From: Magnetaquicoccus sp039908525
GTDB lineage: Bacteria > Pseudomonadota > Magnetococcia > Magnetococcales > Magnetaquicoccaceae
Assembly: GCA_039908525.1 (NCBI GenBank)
Contig: JAMOAY010000001.1
Location: 186,001 to 250,000, forward strand
DNA: 64,000 nucleotides
Direction of reading: 5' to 3'
Position 1 is the first letter of the stretch, and each line of letters opens with the position of its first letter. Shown here in pieces: positions 1-8,039 of this stretch. Below the pieces are notes generated by a model. That model saw only the letters and a list, made by a program, of their open reading frames with translations. It was not told where the DNA came from and did not search any database. Position numbers and translations under genes: made by a program.

Positions 1-1
1 G

Positions 2-103
2 GTACGCCTCGGCCCGTTCGCCTCCCAGAGCGATGCGGCCAAGGCGGGCCAACGCTGGCAGGTGGGCGGTCAACCGGCATTGATCACGGCGGTGGAGGAG
101 TAG
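2..103 (+). CDS. C-terminal fragment of a SPOR-domain protein
   Basis: An open frame enters from the left edge and ends at the TAG at 101-103. Its 33 residues begin VRLGPFASQSDAAKAG, which is the typical second half of a SPOR domain (V-R-[VLI]-GPF followed by an A-rich helix). SPOR domains bind denuded septal peptidoglycan and occur at the C-terminus of RlpA, FtsN and DedD-like proteins. Which of these it is cannot be told from this fragment. The last 20 bases overlap the end of the convergent HD-GYP gene. Confidence 0.6.
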   Translation, partial: VRLGPFASQSDAAKAGQRWQVGGQPALITAVEE

Positions 104-2165
104 GAAGGTAGTCCTGAATGTCCACACTGTCCAACTGCTCCGGCATCAAATACTGCTCGGCATACCGTTGATACACCCCGCTGGTCAAAAACAGCGCAAA
201 CAGATCCGCATCGATCTGCTGTCTGTCACGCATGCCGCGCATGATGGCCAACGCCTCACTCAAACGCTTGGGCTCCTTGTAGGGACGATCGGCCGCCGTC
301 AGCGCCTCGAAAATATCGGCGATGGCCAACATGCGCGCCTGGACCGACATCTCCGACCTGGTCAAACGGCGGGGGTAGCCGGTACCGATCATGGTTTCAT
401 GGTGGCCGCCGGCTATCTCCGGGATCTGCGCCAGATGTTTGGGGAACGGCAATTGCCCCAGCATGATGATGGTGAGAATGGCGTGCTCGTTGACCTTGAA
501 CCGCTCCTCTTCGGTCAGGGTACCCTGAGAGACACGCAAATTGTACAACTCTCCCCGGTTGTACAGCAGGGTGGGCCGCGGAATCCGAATCCCATACTTC
601 TCCATCAGGTCGGTGGCATCCCCCGGGTCACGCGGGAACAGGTGCTCCGGTTTGTCATCCAGCAACCGCTCCCAGGCGGGTAACATCTGCCCGGGCAGAT
701 GATCCAACCGTTTCCGCTCGCCATACGAGAGTCCCAACCGATCGTCAAAGTGACGTTCCCAGGTGCGTGCGCCAATCTGTTCCAGGCGTGCAATCTGCTC
801 AGGGGTCATAAACTCCCCACCCACATTGCACCGGGCGACAAAAGCAAACTCCTCCTCCAACACCGCAAACGCTTCCGTCATACGCCTGTGCAACCATTCC
901 GGATCCTGCCCGCCTGTCAGCAAGGCCTGCTGGTATTCGATGGTAATGTCACGATGCAACACCTCAAAACGGGTACGAATTTCGTGGATTCGATTGTGGA
1001 TGGCCTCCAGCTTGGTCGCCTTGTCCACCACATACTCGGGCGTAGCCACCTTGCCACAATCGTGCAACCAGGCTGCCAGACGAAAGGCATGGTGCTCCTC
1101 GGCGCTCATGGCAGCCTCTGCAAACGCCCCCTGCTTTGTCTCACACATCGCTTCTGCCAGCAGGCGGCAGAGCTCCGGCACCCGCGCGCAATGGCCGCCG
1201 GTGTAGGGGGATTTGGCATCGGTGGCGGCGGCCATGAGCATGATGATGGACTCCATCAGGCGCTCCTGGGCGGTGACCAGGCTGCTGTTGTCCAGGGCCA
1301 CGGCCGCCTGGGAGGCCAGGGATTCCACAAAATGCACCCTTCTCCGGGAAAAAGGCACCACGGCGCCACTCTCCGCATGCCGGGCGTTGATCAACAGCAG
1401 AACACCCCGCACATCCCCCTGACGGAACTTCAAGGGGACCGAGAGCAGAGAGATCGATCGATACCGATGTTTTTCATCCAGGGCGTGGAGACAGGAAAAA
1501 TCAAACGCCACATCTTCATAACTGTGGCCGACCTGAATGGTCTGTTCGACAAGCAGGGTATGGGTCAGCAGATTGCGGGGATCCGCCTGGCCGGTGGCGG
1601 GATCCCGAATGGGGACAGGCGACTGGTAGAGGTTTCGGCCCGTTCTGTCTGCCAGACAGATATGCAAAGATTCTATGACAATGATTTCACAGTGCAACAC
1701 ATCCTCTTCGTCACGGAGAAAAAGCATGCCACCGTCGGCCTGGGCCAGGGAGCGTGCCCCCTGCAGGATCATCTCCATGAAACGGGCCTGGTCGTGCTCC
1801 TGGGAGAGGGCGATCCCCAACCCCACCAACTGCTCCAGCTTGTCCTGGGCTGCCATCAGCTCGCTGGTGCGCGCCTTGACCTGCTCCTCCAGGATGTCGG
1901 CATGCCGACCCAGTTGGTCGTGGGCCTTTTCCAGCTCGATCTGCTGCAACTTCAAGCGGGCACTGGTCCGTTTCAGCGCCTCCTCGCTGCGGTCGCCCAT
2001 GCTGACCAGGCGCCTGCTGACCCTCGCCAGCCTCTTGTACTCGCCCAGCAGATCCTGGTAGGCGGCATGGAAATCCACCCCGTCCGGCCTGCCCAGCAGG
2101 GCTGCACCCTGCTCCATGACCCGTCTTTCCGGTCCAAAAAGATCAAAGCTCATCCGTGGCAACAT
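84..2165 (-). CDS. GAF / HD-GYP domain phosphohydrolase (predicted c-di-GMP phosphodiesterase)
   Basis: A 693-residue cytoplasmic protein. A coiled coil (about residues 40-105) leads into a GAF domain (about 110-300) and then an HD-GYP domain. The metal-binding HDCGK motif lies near residue 370 and the signature HHETMIGTGYP near 595. HD-GYP enzymes hydrolyse cyclic di-GMP. The two signature motifs are normally about 60 residues apart. Here roughly 220 residues, rich in charged helices, lie between them. No receiver domain or membrane segment is visible, so input probably comes through GAF. The first ATG (2165) overlaps the hicB stop as TGATG, which suggests translational coupling. An ATG at 2153 is an alternative; neither has a clear ribosome-binding site. 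Confidence 0.85.
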   Translation of the reverse strand: MLPRMSFDLFGPERRVMEQGAALLGRPDGVDFHAAYQDLLGEYKRLARVSRRLVSMGDRSEEALKRTSARLKLQQIELEKAHDQLGRHADILEEQVKARTSELMAAQDKLEQLVGLGIALSQEHDQARFMEMILQGARSLAQADGGMLFLRDEEDVLHCEIIVIESLHICLADRTGRNLYQSPVPIRDPATGQADPRNLLTHTLLVEQTIQVGHSYEDVAFDFSCLHALDEKHRYRSISLLSVPLKFRQGDVRGVLLLINARHAESGAVVPFSRRRVHFVESLASQAAVALDNSSLVTAQERLMESIIMLMAAATDAKSPYTGGHCARVPELCRLLAEAMCETKQGAFAEAAMSAEEHHAFRLAAWLHDCGKVATPEYVVDKATKLEAIHNRIHEIRTRFEVLHRDITIEYQQALLTGGQDPEWLHRRMTEAFAVLEEEFAFVARCNVGGEFMTPEQIARLEQIGARTWERHFDDRLGLSYGERKRLDHLPGQMLPAWERLLDDKPEHLFPRDPGDATDLMEKYGIRIPRPTLLYNRGELYNLRVSQGTLTEEERFKVNEHAILTIIMLGQLPFPKHLAQIPEIAGGHHETMIGTGYPRRLTRSEMSVQARMLAIADIFEALTAADRPYKEPKRLSEALAIMRGMRDRQQIDADLFALFLTSGVYQRYAEQYLMPEQLDSVDIQDYLPTPPPP

Positions 2166-2377
2166 CAGGCATACATCAATCGGCCCTTGGGTTCTGGAAT
2201 GGCTCGCCCAAGAGAGACAGCCGTCTCAAGCCATTCCCCAATGACCCGTTCGACATTGTCCATGGCCTCTCGACGGGTAGAGCCATCGGCCATGCAACCC
2301 GGCAGCTCCGGAACCTCAGCGACAAACATCTGGTCCTCGTCGCTCCAATACATAATGATTTCATAATGTGTCGTCAT
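2165..2377 (-). CDS. hicB: HicB-family antitoxin
   Basis: A 70-residue protein with the HicB partial RNase-H-like fold: an N-terminal YEIIMYWSDEDQMFVAEVPE strand pair, then LPGC and a helix beginning REAMDNV. HicB binds and neutralises HicA and often represses its own operon. No extra DNA-binding domain is visible, so this is the short form. Its start lies inside the 3' end of hicA (17-nt overlap), and its stop overlaps the HD-GYP start by one base. The toxin-antitoxin pair is therefore physically fused to the signalling gene. Confidence 0.88.
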   Translation of the reverse strand: MTTHYEIIMYWSDEDQMFVAEVPELPGCMADGSTRREAMDNVERVIGEWLETAVSLGRAIPEPKGRLMYA

Positions 2378-2627
2378 AAGGCAGCCCCAGCTTGTATTTG
2401 AGTATCAAGTTGCGTACTTGCTTGATCTGGTAGGGCTTGGCATCACCATTTCTTGGCTGGAGGTTCAAGATCTCAACCATACTCGTGTGGTGAAAAATGC
2501 AGTGATCGCCCCGGATGCGCTCCTCGAACTCCAAAAATATCAGTAATCTGCGCAAATCCTCAAACGAGATGCCGGCATCAGAACGCCCGCTCAAAATACG
2601 CCAAAGTGTTCTATCATGTTTACCCAC
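2361..2627 (-). CDS. hicA: HicA-family toxin (mRNA interferase)
   Basis: About 88 residues from a GTG start at 2627 (GKHDRTLWRILSGRSDAGIS), chosen because this is where members of the family usually begin; an upstream in-frame extension looks non-coding. The dsRBD-like core carries the expected ERIRGDHCIFHH, in which the histidine after G-D is the proposed catalytic residue of HicA RNases. The C-terminus (KPYQIKQVRNLILKYKLG) is typical of the longer HicA subgroup. It is the first gene of hicA-hicB and is followed by the HD-GYP gene. The hairpin at 2683-2712 separates it from hdrB upstream. Confidence 0.82.
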   Translation of the reverse strand: MGKHDRTLWRILSGRSDAGISFEDLRRLLIFLEFEERIRGDHCIFHHTSMVEILNLQPRNGDAKPYQIKQVRNLILKYKLGLPYDDTL

Positions 2628-2682
2628 ATCTCTACAACCGGAAAAGCGATGATGTCTGTTTGCAACGAACAGACCACACAAA

Positions 2683-2712
2683 GCAGGCCCAGGGGGGCAC
2701 CCCTGGGCCTGC
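2683..2712 (-). terminator. Intrinsic terminator of the qmoAB-hdrCB operon
   Basis: A perfect 13-bp GC-rich stem (arms 2683-2695 and 2700-2712) with a four-base loop lies 33 nt after the hdrB stop. Read on the minus strand it is followed by TTTGTGTGGTCT, a moderately T-rich tail. Its position between hdrB and hicA fits transcription termination. Confidence 0.65.
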
Positions 2713-2744
2713 CAACGCTTGGAGCAACAAGAAAGAGAACACGC

Positions 2745-3629
2745 TCAGGCAAAACGGCGCAACGGATCCGCAGGAACGACCTGCTGGTGCAGCGCCGCCT
2801 CTTCCCAGCTTCCCCCCCAGGCCAGGACGAACAACTGGGAGTAATAAAGCACCGGGATGTTGAACTGGGTGCCAAACAACTGGTTGATCTTGCCCTGGTA
2901 GACCTCGACATTCAACTGGCAGACCGGACACGGGGTGACAATCACCTCCGCACCGTTGTCCACGGCACATTGCAGGATATCACGCACCAGGGCGCAGGAT
3001 TTTTCCACCTCGGAGAACATCAACGCCCCGCCACAGCAGGCAACCTTCTTCGCATACGGCACCGCCGTCGCACCGGTCGCCTCGATCATTCTGTCGAGAT
3101 ACAGAGGGTTTTCATAATCATCCCCCGCCACCCCGAACGGCCGGTTGGTCTGACAACCGACATACCCTGCCACCTTCAAGCCTGTCAAGGGTTTCTTGAC
3201 CTTGGCCTTCAGTGTCTCCCAACCCACATCCTCGATCAACACCTCCACCATGTGCCGGGTCTTGATACCCCCGTCGTAAGAGAGATTCGCCTCCTTGAGG
3301 GCGGTGTTGACATCCGCATTCACCTCCGGTTCATGCTCCATGCGCTCGGCGGTCTCCCGCATGGCCAGCCAGCAGGCCGCACAGGTGGCCACCAGGTCGG
3401 TGCTTCCCCGCTGCTGCTTGGCCAACGCAAAGTTGCGCGCCGACAGGGCCATGCGGGGCAACTGCCCTCCCCCGGCATAGCCGATGGAGGCGCTGCAACA
3501 GTTCCAGTCATCGATCTCATTGAGCTGGATCTCCAGCATCCGGCACATGGACTGCACGGAATGCTCCATATTGGCCGCAGAGGCATTCTTTTCAGAACTG
3601 CAACCGGGAAAAAATGTATACTCCTTCAT
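2745..3629 (-). CDS. hdrB: Heterodisulfide reductase subunit B-like protein (HdrB) of the Qmo complex
   Basis: A 294-residue protein with the two cysteine-rich CCG domains that define HdrB. The first runs from FFPGCSSEKNA to DWNCCSASIG; the second runs from GYVGCQTNRP through VACCGGALM to VTPCPVCQLN. In methanogens these cysteines hold non-cubane [4Fe-4S] clusters that reduce a heterodisulfide. In sulfur-metabolising bacteria the same subunit joins QmoAB and exchanges electrons with a thiol/disulfide or other unknown partner. It overlaps hdrC by 4 nt (ATGA at 3626-3629), so the two are translationally coupled. It is the last gene of the operon. Confidence 0.92.
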   Translation of the reverse strand: MKEYTFFPGCSSEKNASAANMEHSVQSMCRMLEIQLNEIDDWNCCSASIGYAGGGQLPRMALSARNFALAKQQRGSTDLVATCAACWLAMRETAERMEHEPEVNADVNTALKEANLSYDGGIKTRHMVEVLIEDVGWETLKAKVKKPLTGLKVAGYVGCQTNRPFGVAGDDYENPLYLDRMIEATGATAVPYAKKVACCGGALMFSEVEKSCALVRDILQCAVDNGAEVIVTPCPVCQLNVEVYQGKINQLFGTQFNIPVLYYSQLFVLAWGGSWEEAALHQQVVPADPLRRFA

Positions 3630-4216
3630 GCGGCAGCCTCCCTTTTTTTCTCCAGTTCCTGGGCCTTGGCGAGCATCGCCTTGAAGCCGGCAAACCCCTT
3701 GATCTTGCCCCGCAGAGGAATGGGGTTCAGACGCCGGGTCTTCAACATCCCCAACGCCGAATCCTTCATCTCCAACCCCTGTTTGATCCCCGCCGAGAGA
3801 CCATCCGCAAAATAGAGCCGCATGGTCAACATCGCCTCACCGACCCGCCCCGTGCTGACAATATTGGGCCAGAAGATGTTCGACGCAAACCGATGGGTCG
3901 ACTGTTTGGGGTCCGCATAGCCATGCACCACGGCATAACGGGCCAAACCATGCACGATGTGGGTGATGGGCAACTCCCGGGGACAGCGCACGATGCAGTT
4001 ATAGCACGAGGTGCACATCCACATGGAGTTGCTGCGCAACACCTCCTCCTTCTTGCCCGCCCGCACCAGCTGAAACAGCTGCCGGGGGGAGTGCTCCCAG
4101 TGGGGCCCGAGGGGGCAGGACCCGGCACACACGCCACACTGTTTGCACATCTTGATCCAGTGCCCCATCTCGGAATTCTTGTAGACATCCCTGGCAAATG
4201 CGAGATCGTAAGCCAT
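3626..4216 (-). CDS. hdrC: Heterodisulfide reductase subunit C-like ferredoxin (HdrC) of the Qmo complex
   Basis: A 196-residue protein with two [4Fe-4S] motifs of the CX2CX2CX3C type, CKQCGVCAGSCPLG and CTSCYNCIVRCPRE, in the first half, followed by a helical C-terminus. There is no membrane part, so this is free-standing HdrC and not QmoC (in which HdrC is fused to a haem b membrane domain). It should relay electrons between QmoB and HdrB. It begins 3 nt after the qmoB stop and overlaps hdrB by 4 nt. The absence of a membrane subunit here leaves the quinone link unexplained. Confidence 0.92.
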   Translation of the reverse strand: MAYDLAFARDVYKNSEMGHWIKMCKQCGVCAGSCPLGPHWEHSPRQLFQLVRAGKKEEVLRSNSMWMCTSCYNCIVRCPRELPITHIVHGLARYAVVHGYADPKQSTHRFASNIFWPNIVSTGRVGEAMLTMRLYFADGLSAGIKQGLEMKDSALGMLKTRRLNPIPLRGKIKGFAGFKAMLAKAQELEKKREAAA

Positions 4217-4219
4217 TGG

Positions 4220-6433
4220 CTAAAACTCCTTGTAGGGATTGAGTTCCATGGAACCAATCTGCGCCGCAAAGTCGTTGATGAGGGCAGGCAGGGTATCCGC
4301 GTCCATGATGTTCACCTCCACCATCTTCACCCGGCTGGATTCCAGCTGCAGCCGGTTCAGGGTCTCGGAGACCTTGCTCAGACGGTTCTCCGCCAAGGCG
4401 GAACCCCGGACATTATGGCACTGATAATCCTCTCCGTGGCGGCAACCCATGAGCAGGATGCCGTCAAAACCACTGGACATGGCGTCCGCCACCCAAACCA
4501 GACTCATGGAGCCCATGCAGCGCAGCGGGATGATGCGCACATACGGGCTGAGCGGGGTGCGGTTCCGCCCCACCGTGTCCAGGGCCGGGATGGCGTCGTT
4601 GACACAGGCGAAGACCAGAATGCGCGGCTTTTCATCATCCGCCGGCGGCACCTCCACCTCCTTGAGCATGGAACCGATCATGTCCACCGAATAGTTGGCG
4701 AACGAGATGACCTTCTGTGGACAGGCCCCCATGCAGGTGCCGCAGCGGCGGCAGCGGGTGGGATTGAACTGGGGATTGCTCTTCTCATCTTCGTTGATGG
4801 CCCCGAACGGGCACTCCTCGGTGCAGCGTTTGCACTGGGTGCACCCCTCGCGACGGAAAGAGGGATAGGAGAGATCTCCTGCCCTGGGGTGCAACCCCGC
4901 CCCCCGCGCCACCGACTCCACCGCCTGAATCGCCTTCAGAGCGGCCCCTGTGGCGTCGGTGATGCTCTCGGCGATGCCCATGGGCCGGCGGGCCGGACCC
5001 GCCGCATAGATGCCGGAGCGCCGGGTCTCATAGGGAAAACAGATGAAATGTGAATCGGGAAACCCCCATTTCAGCTCCGGCATGCTGCGCCCCTGGCGAT
5101 AGTCCAGGTTGAGCACGTAGGCCGCCTCTTCGGAGGCCACCTGTCCGACCGGTGAAGGGTTGTTCGGATCCGAGGTGTCGACCGTGGAGAGCATGCCGGT
5201 GGCCAACACCAACAGATCCACCTCCAGCTGTTCGTGGCCTCGCAGCAGTTTGTCGTGGATCTGCACCCGCAGCCCTCCCGCAGCCCCCTTCTCCACCTTC
5301 TCGACATCGCCCTTGATGATCACCCCTCCCTCTTCCTGCACCCGGCGATAGAACTCCTCCCCCTGACCCGGAGTGCGCAACTCCTGAAACAGGACATAGG
5401 CCGAACCATCCTTGTACTGCTCCATCAGATAGAGGGCATGTTTCAGGGAATAGGCGCAGCAGGCCCCCGAACAGTACTCCAGGTGGTTGGCATCGCGCTG
5501 CCCGGCACACAGGGAGAAGACCACCCGCCTGGCCGGTTGGCCATCGGACTTGCGCACGATCTTGCCCGCCTTGGCCATCTCCTCGAACTCCAGACTGGTC
5601 ACCACGTCCGGCGAGACGCCGTAACCCAGTCTGGCATCCAGCTTTTTGGGATCATACAGGGAGTAGCCGGTGGTCAGGATGATGCTGCCCACCCGCTCCG
5701 TGGTGAGGGTATCGCCGTTGTGAATCGTCACATCGAACAGACCGGGGGCGCCCAGGGTGCTGCGGATGGCGGCATTTTTGTACACCTTGATATGGCTGTC
5801 CCCCTCCACCGTGGCGATCAGCGCCTGGATGGGGTTCTCCTCCAGCTCCCGATAGGGCGCACGGCTGGGGGTAACCTTGTGCATTCTGGCCACCATGCCG
5901 CCGAGCGCGGCACTCTTCTCCACCAGAATGGCCCGATAGCCGGTCGCTGCCACCTCTTTGGCTGCGGTCAGGCCGGCGATGCCCCCCCCCACCACCAGGA
6001 CATCCTTGGAAAAACCCGCATCCTGGAAAGGGTCCGGCGGCTCCATCTTCTTGAGTTTGACGCTGCCCATGCGCAGGTAGTCTGCCGCCATCATCTGCAG
6101 ATCCTCCTTCGCCGTCGCATCCCCGGAGGCCACATCCTGGACCCACAACACCTTGTCCCGCAGGTCCACCCGATCCAGCAACGGGGTATCAAACTGAAAC
6201 TCATCGGTTTTGAAACGGTGCGAGCAGGCGGCGATGAGCAGGGCGTTGACCCCCTCGTTGGCCATGTCCTGACGGATCATCCCGACCCCCTCCGCACCGC
6301 ACAGATAGGGGTGGCTCCGGGTCACGGGAATCTTCTGCTCCTTGCTGGCCACCTTTTCCAGCGCCGCGACATTCATCGCTTCACCAATGCCGCAACCCGT
6401 GCAGATATAACAGCCGATCTTTTTCGCTTCCAT
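4220..6433 (-). CDS. qmoB: Quinone-interacting membrane-bound oxidoreductase subunit B (QmoB), HdrA-like with MvhD domain
   Basis: A 737-residue flavo-iron-sulfur protein. The N-terminal part has a cysteine cluster (GCYICTGCGIGEA). A Rossmann FAD site VVGGGIAGLTAAKE follows at about residue 145. Two ferredoxin-type motifs, CTQCKRCTEECPFGA and CRRCGTCMGACPQ, sit at about 540-590. The C-terminus is a fused MvhD (delta) domain with CVNDA, RCMGS and GCRHGEDYQCHN. In sulfate reducers Qmo passes electrons to APS reductase; in sulfur oxidisers it is thought to run in reverse. It starts 6 nt after the qmoA stop, with a GGAGAGGAT ribosome-binding site across the junction. Confidence 0.93.
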   Translation of the reverse strand: MEAKKIGCYICTGCGIGEAMNVAALEKVASKEQKIPVTRSHPYLCGAEGVGMIRQDMANEGVNALLIAACSHRFKTDEFQFDTPLLDRVDLRDKVLWVQDVASGDATAKEDLQMMAADYLRMGSVKLKKMEPPDPFQDAGFSKDVLVVGGGIAGLTAAKEVAATGYRAILVEKSAALGGMVARMHKVTPSRAPYRELEENPIQALIATVEGDSHIKVYKNAAIRSTLGAPGLFDVTIHNGDTLTTERVGSIILTTGYSLYDPKKLDARLGYGVSPDVVTSLEFEEMAKAGKIVRKSDGQPARRVVFSLCAGQRDANHLEYCSGACCAYSLKHALYLMEQYKDGSAYVLFQELRTPGQGEEFYRRVQEEGGVIIKGDVEKVEKGAAGGLRVQIHDKLLRGHEQLEVDLLVLATGMLSTVDTSDPNNPSPVGQVASEEAAYVLNLDYRQGRSMPELKWGFPDSHFICFPYETRRSGIYAAGPARRPMGIAESITDATGAALKAIQAVESVARGAGLHPRAGDLSYPSFRREGCTQCKRCTEECPFGAINEDEKSNPQFNPTRCRRCGTCMGACPQKVISFANYSVDMIGSMLKEVEVPPADDEKPRILVFACVNDAIPALDTVGRNRTPLSPYVRIIPLRCMGSMSLVWVADAMSSGFDGILLMGCRHGEDYQCHNVRGSALAENRLSKVSETLNRLQLESSRVKMVEVNIMDADTLPALINDFAAQIGSMELNPYKEF

Positions 6434-6439
6434 CGTCTT

Positions 6440-7708
6440 TTATCCTCTCCGTGCAGCGGATTGAATCGCCTTGAGGGCCATGGCGGTGCTGGCCTGAACC
6501 GCGCCCGCCACATCCAGGGGTGTGGCCGCGCAACCGGCCGCCAGCACCGGTCCGCCGCTGATCACAAACCCACACGCATCGTAGGCAACCCCCTGGGCCG
6601 GAACCCGGGCCGTACTGGCCGAGTTGGGTTCCATGCCGGTTGCCAACACCACCATGTCATAGGGCTCCGCATAGCGAATGCCGGTCAGGGTGTCCTCGCC
6701 AATGACGATGGGATCCCTGCTCTGCGGATCCTCGTCGATCCGGGCCGGCTTGGACTTGACCCAACGCACCCCCGGATCCGCCTCCACCTTTTTCTGGAAC
6801 CCCTCGTAACGGTCCATGGCCCGCAGGTCGATGTAATAGATGGTCACCTGGGCATCGGGAAACTGGCGCCGCACATAGGTGGCCTGTTTCATCGAGGCCA
6901 GGCAGCAGATTCGCGAGCAGTGGGAGAGATGGTTGTGATCCCGGGAGCCGGCACATTGGATGAAGGCGATGCGCTTGACCTCCTTGCCGTCCGAAGGCCG
7001 CACCAGACGCCCCTCCGTGGGGCCGAAGGGGTTGGCCAGGCGTTCGAAACGCATGTTGGTGCTGACATTGGCAAAGCGCCCGAAACCGTAGGGCTGGATC
7101 TTCTCCGCCGCATAGGGCTGCCAACCGGTCGCCCAGACCACGCTGCCTACCTTCTCCTCCAGGAGAGTCGCCGTCATGGTCGGATCGATGGCCCCCACCG
7201 GACAGACCGCCACCAGGGAGCGCGCCTCCTCACTGCCGGCATACTCCGGATCCATGAAATAGTGGTTGGGATAGGCCATGGCGTGGGCGTTGCGAATCGC
7301 CTTGACCTGGTTCATGCCGAAATTGAACGTATTGGGCACCTGGCGGGTACAGACCTTGGCGCACTCGCCGCACGCGGTGCACTTCTCGTTCACAAAACGG
7401 GGATGTTGCCGGATCTTGACCGTGTAGTCGCCGTCCGTGCCCTGGATATCCTCCACCTCCGCCAGCGTGAGCACCCGGATGCGCGGGTTGTTCTTGACAC
7501 TCTGATAGTTGATCTCCAACCCGCAGGTCGGGGAACAGAGCTTTGGAAAATACTGAAAGTGTTGGGCGACACGCCCTCCCAGGTGGGGCTCTTTCTCCAC
7601 CAGCAACACGTTCAATCCCACCTCTGCCGCCTCCACGGCCGTGGTGAGACCGCTGATTCCGCCACCGACAACCAAAATGGTTCGGGCTGCGGTTCGATCA
7701 TCCGCCAT
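6440..7708 (-). CDS. qmoA: Quinone-interacting membrane-bound oxidoreductase subunit A (QmoA), HdrA-like flavoprotein
   Basis: A 422-residue cytoplasmic flavoprotein. An N-terminal FAD-binding ILVVGGGISGLTTAVEAAE is followed by the HdrA cysteine pair in KLCSPTCGLE, one ferredoxin motif (CTACGECAKVC) and a C-terminal FAD domain (VVLATGMEPN). It is the first gene of the operon and has a good AGAGGTG ribosome-binding site. With QmoB it forms the electron-bifurcating/confurcating type flavin core; with HdrCB it forms the version known from some Gram-positive sulfate reducers and sulfur oxidisers. APS reductase (aprAB) is not in this window. Confidence 0.93.
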   Translation of the reverse strand: MADDRTAARTILVVGGGISGLTTAVEAAEVGLNVLLVEKEPHLGGRVAQHFQYFPKLCSPTCGLEINYQSVKNNPRIRVLTLAEVEDIQGTDGDYTVKIRQHPRFVNEKCTACGECAKVCTRQVPNTFNFGMNQVKAIRNAHAMAYPNHYFMDPEYAGSEEARSLVAVCPVGAIDPTMTATLLEEKVGSVVWATGWQPYAAEKIQPYGFGRFANVSTNMRFERLANPFGPTEGRLVRPSDGKEVKRIAFIQCAGSRDHNHLSHCSRICCLASMKQATYVRRQFPDAQVTIYYIDLRAMDRYEGFQKKVEADPGVRWVKSKPARIDEDPQSRDPIVIGEDTLTGIRYAEPYDMVVLATGMEPNSASTARVPAQGVAYDACGFVISGGPVLAAGCAATPLDVAGAVQASTAMALKAIQSAARRG

Positions 7709-8039
7709 GATTCACCTCTGCTAAAGGGGGTTGATGAAAAACAGGCCCCGCTCCACACAACCGGTCAAGCAGGCACCACACCAGGCAGGCGGGAAAACCA
7801 CACCATTCAGAAGACACCACCGACTGCCCCGTGACCCGTTATCGAATCTTCGGCCATTTCAGCCGGCGGAAAATTCTTATATACTGAAATGCAGGTCGGG
7901 GAGGAGTTTATCCCAACCCTTCCGGGCAATGCAAAAAATTTTTATCCGCCAATGTATTTTGTTTTTGCGTCGTCTGAATTGTTGCCAACCGGACAACGGC
8001 GCCCCCTTTGTCTCCATCGCCCCCACCAAGAGGATTGTC
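7709..8039. other. Divergent intergenic region between qmoA and the M16 peptidase gene
   Basis: About 330 bases with no convincing gene. It must hold the promoters of both divergent units. On the plus strand TATATACT at about 7879 is a possible -10 box but has no good -35 partner. An A6T5 tract lies near 7934. A frame open upstream of 8040 has no start signal comparable to the AGAGG site before 8040, so it is treated as non-coding. Confidence 0.5.

Noticed and set aside
699..2366. Long open plus-strand frame opposite the HD-GYP and hicB genes
   Set aside because: Sequence is low in recognisable motifs and rich in Gln, His and Arg, as expected for the antisense of a GC-rich gene; the minus-strand genes have clear domains.
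5234..7834. 866-codon plus-strand frame opposite qmoB and qmoA
   Set aside because: Mirror of the two flavoprotein genes; no start signal and no family features.
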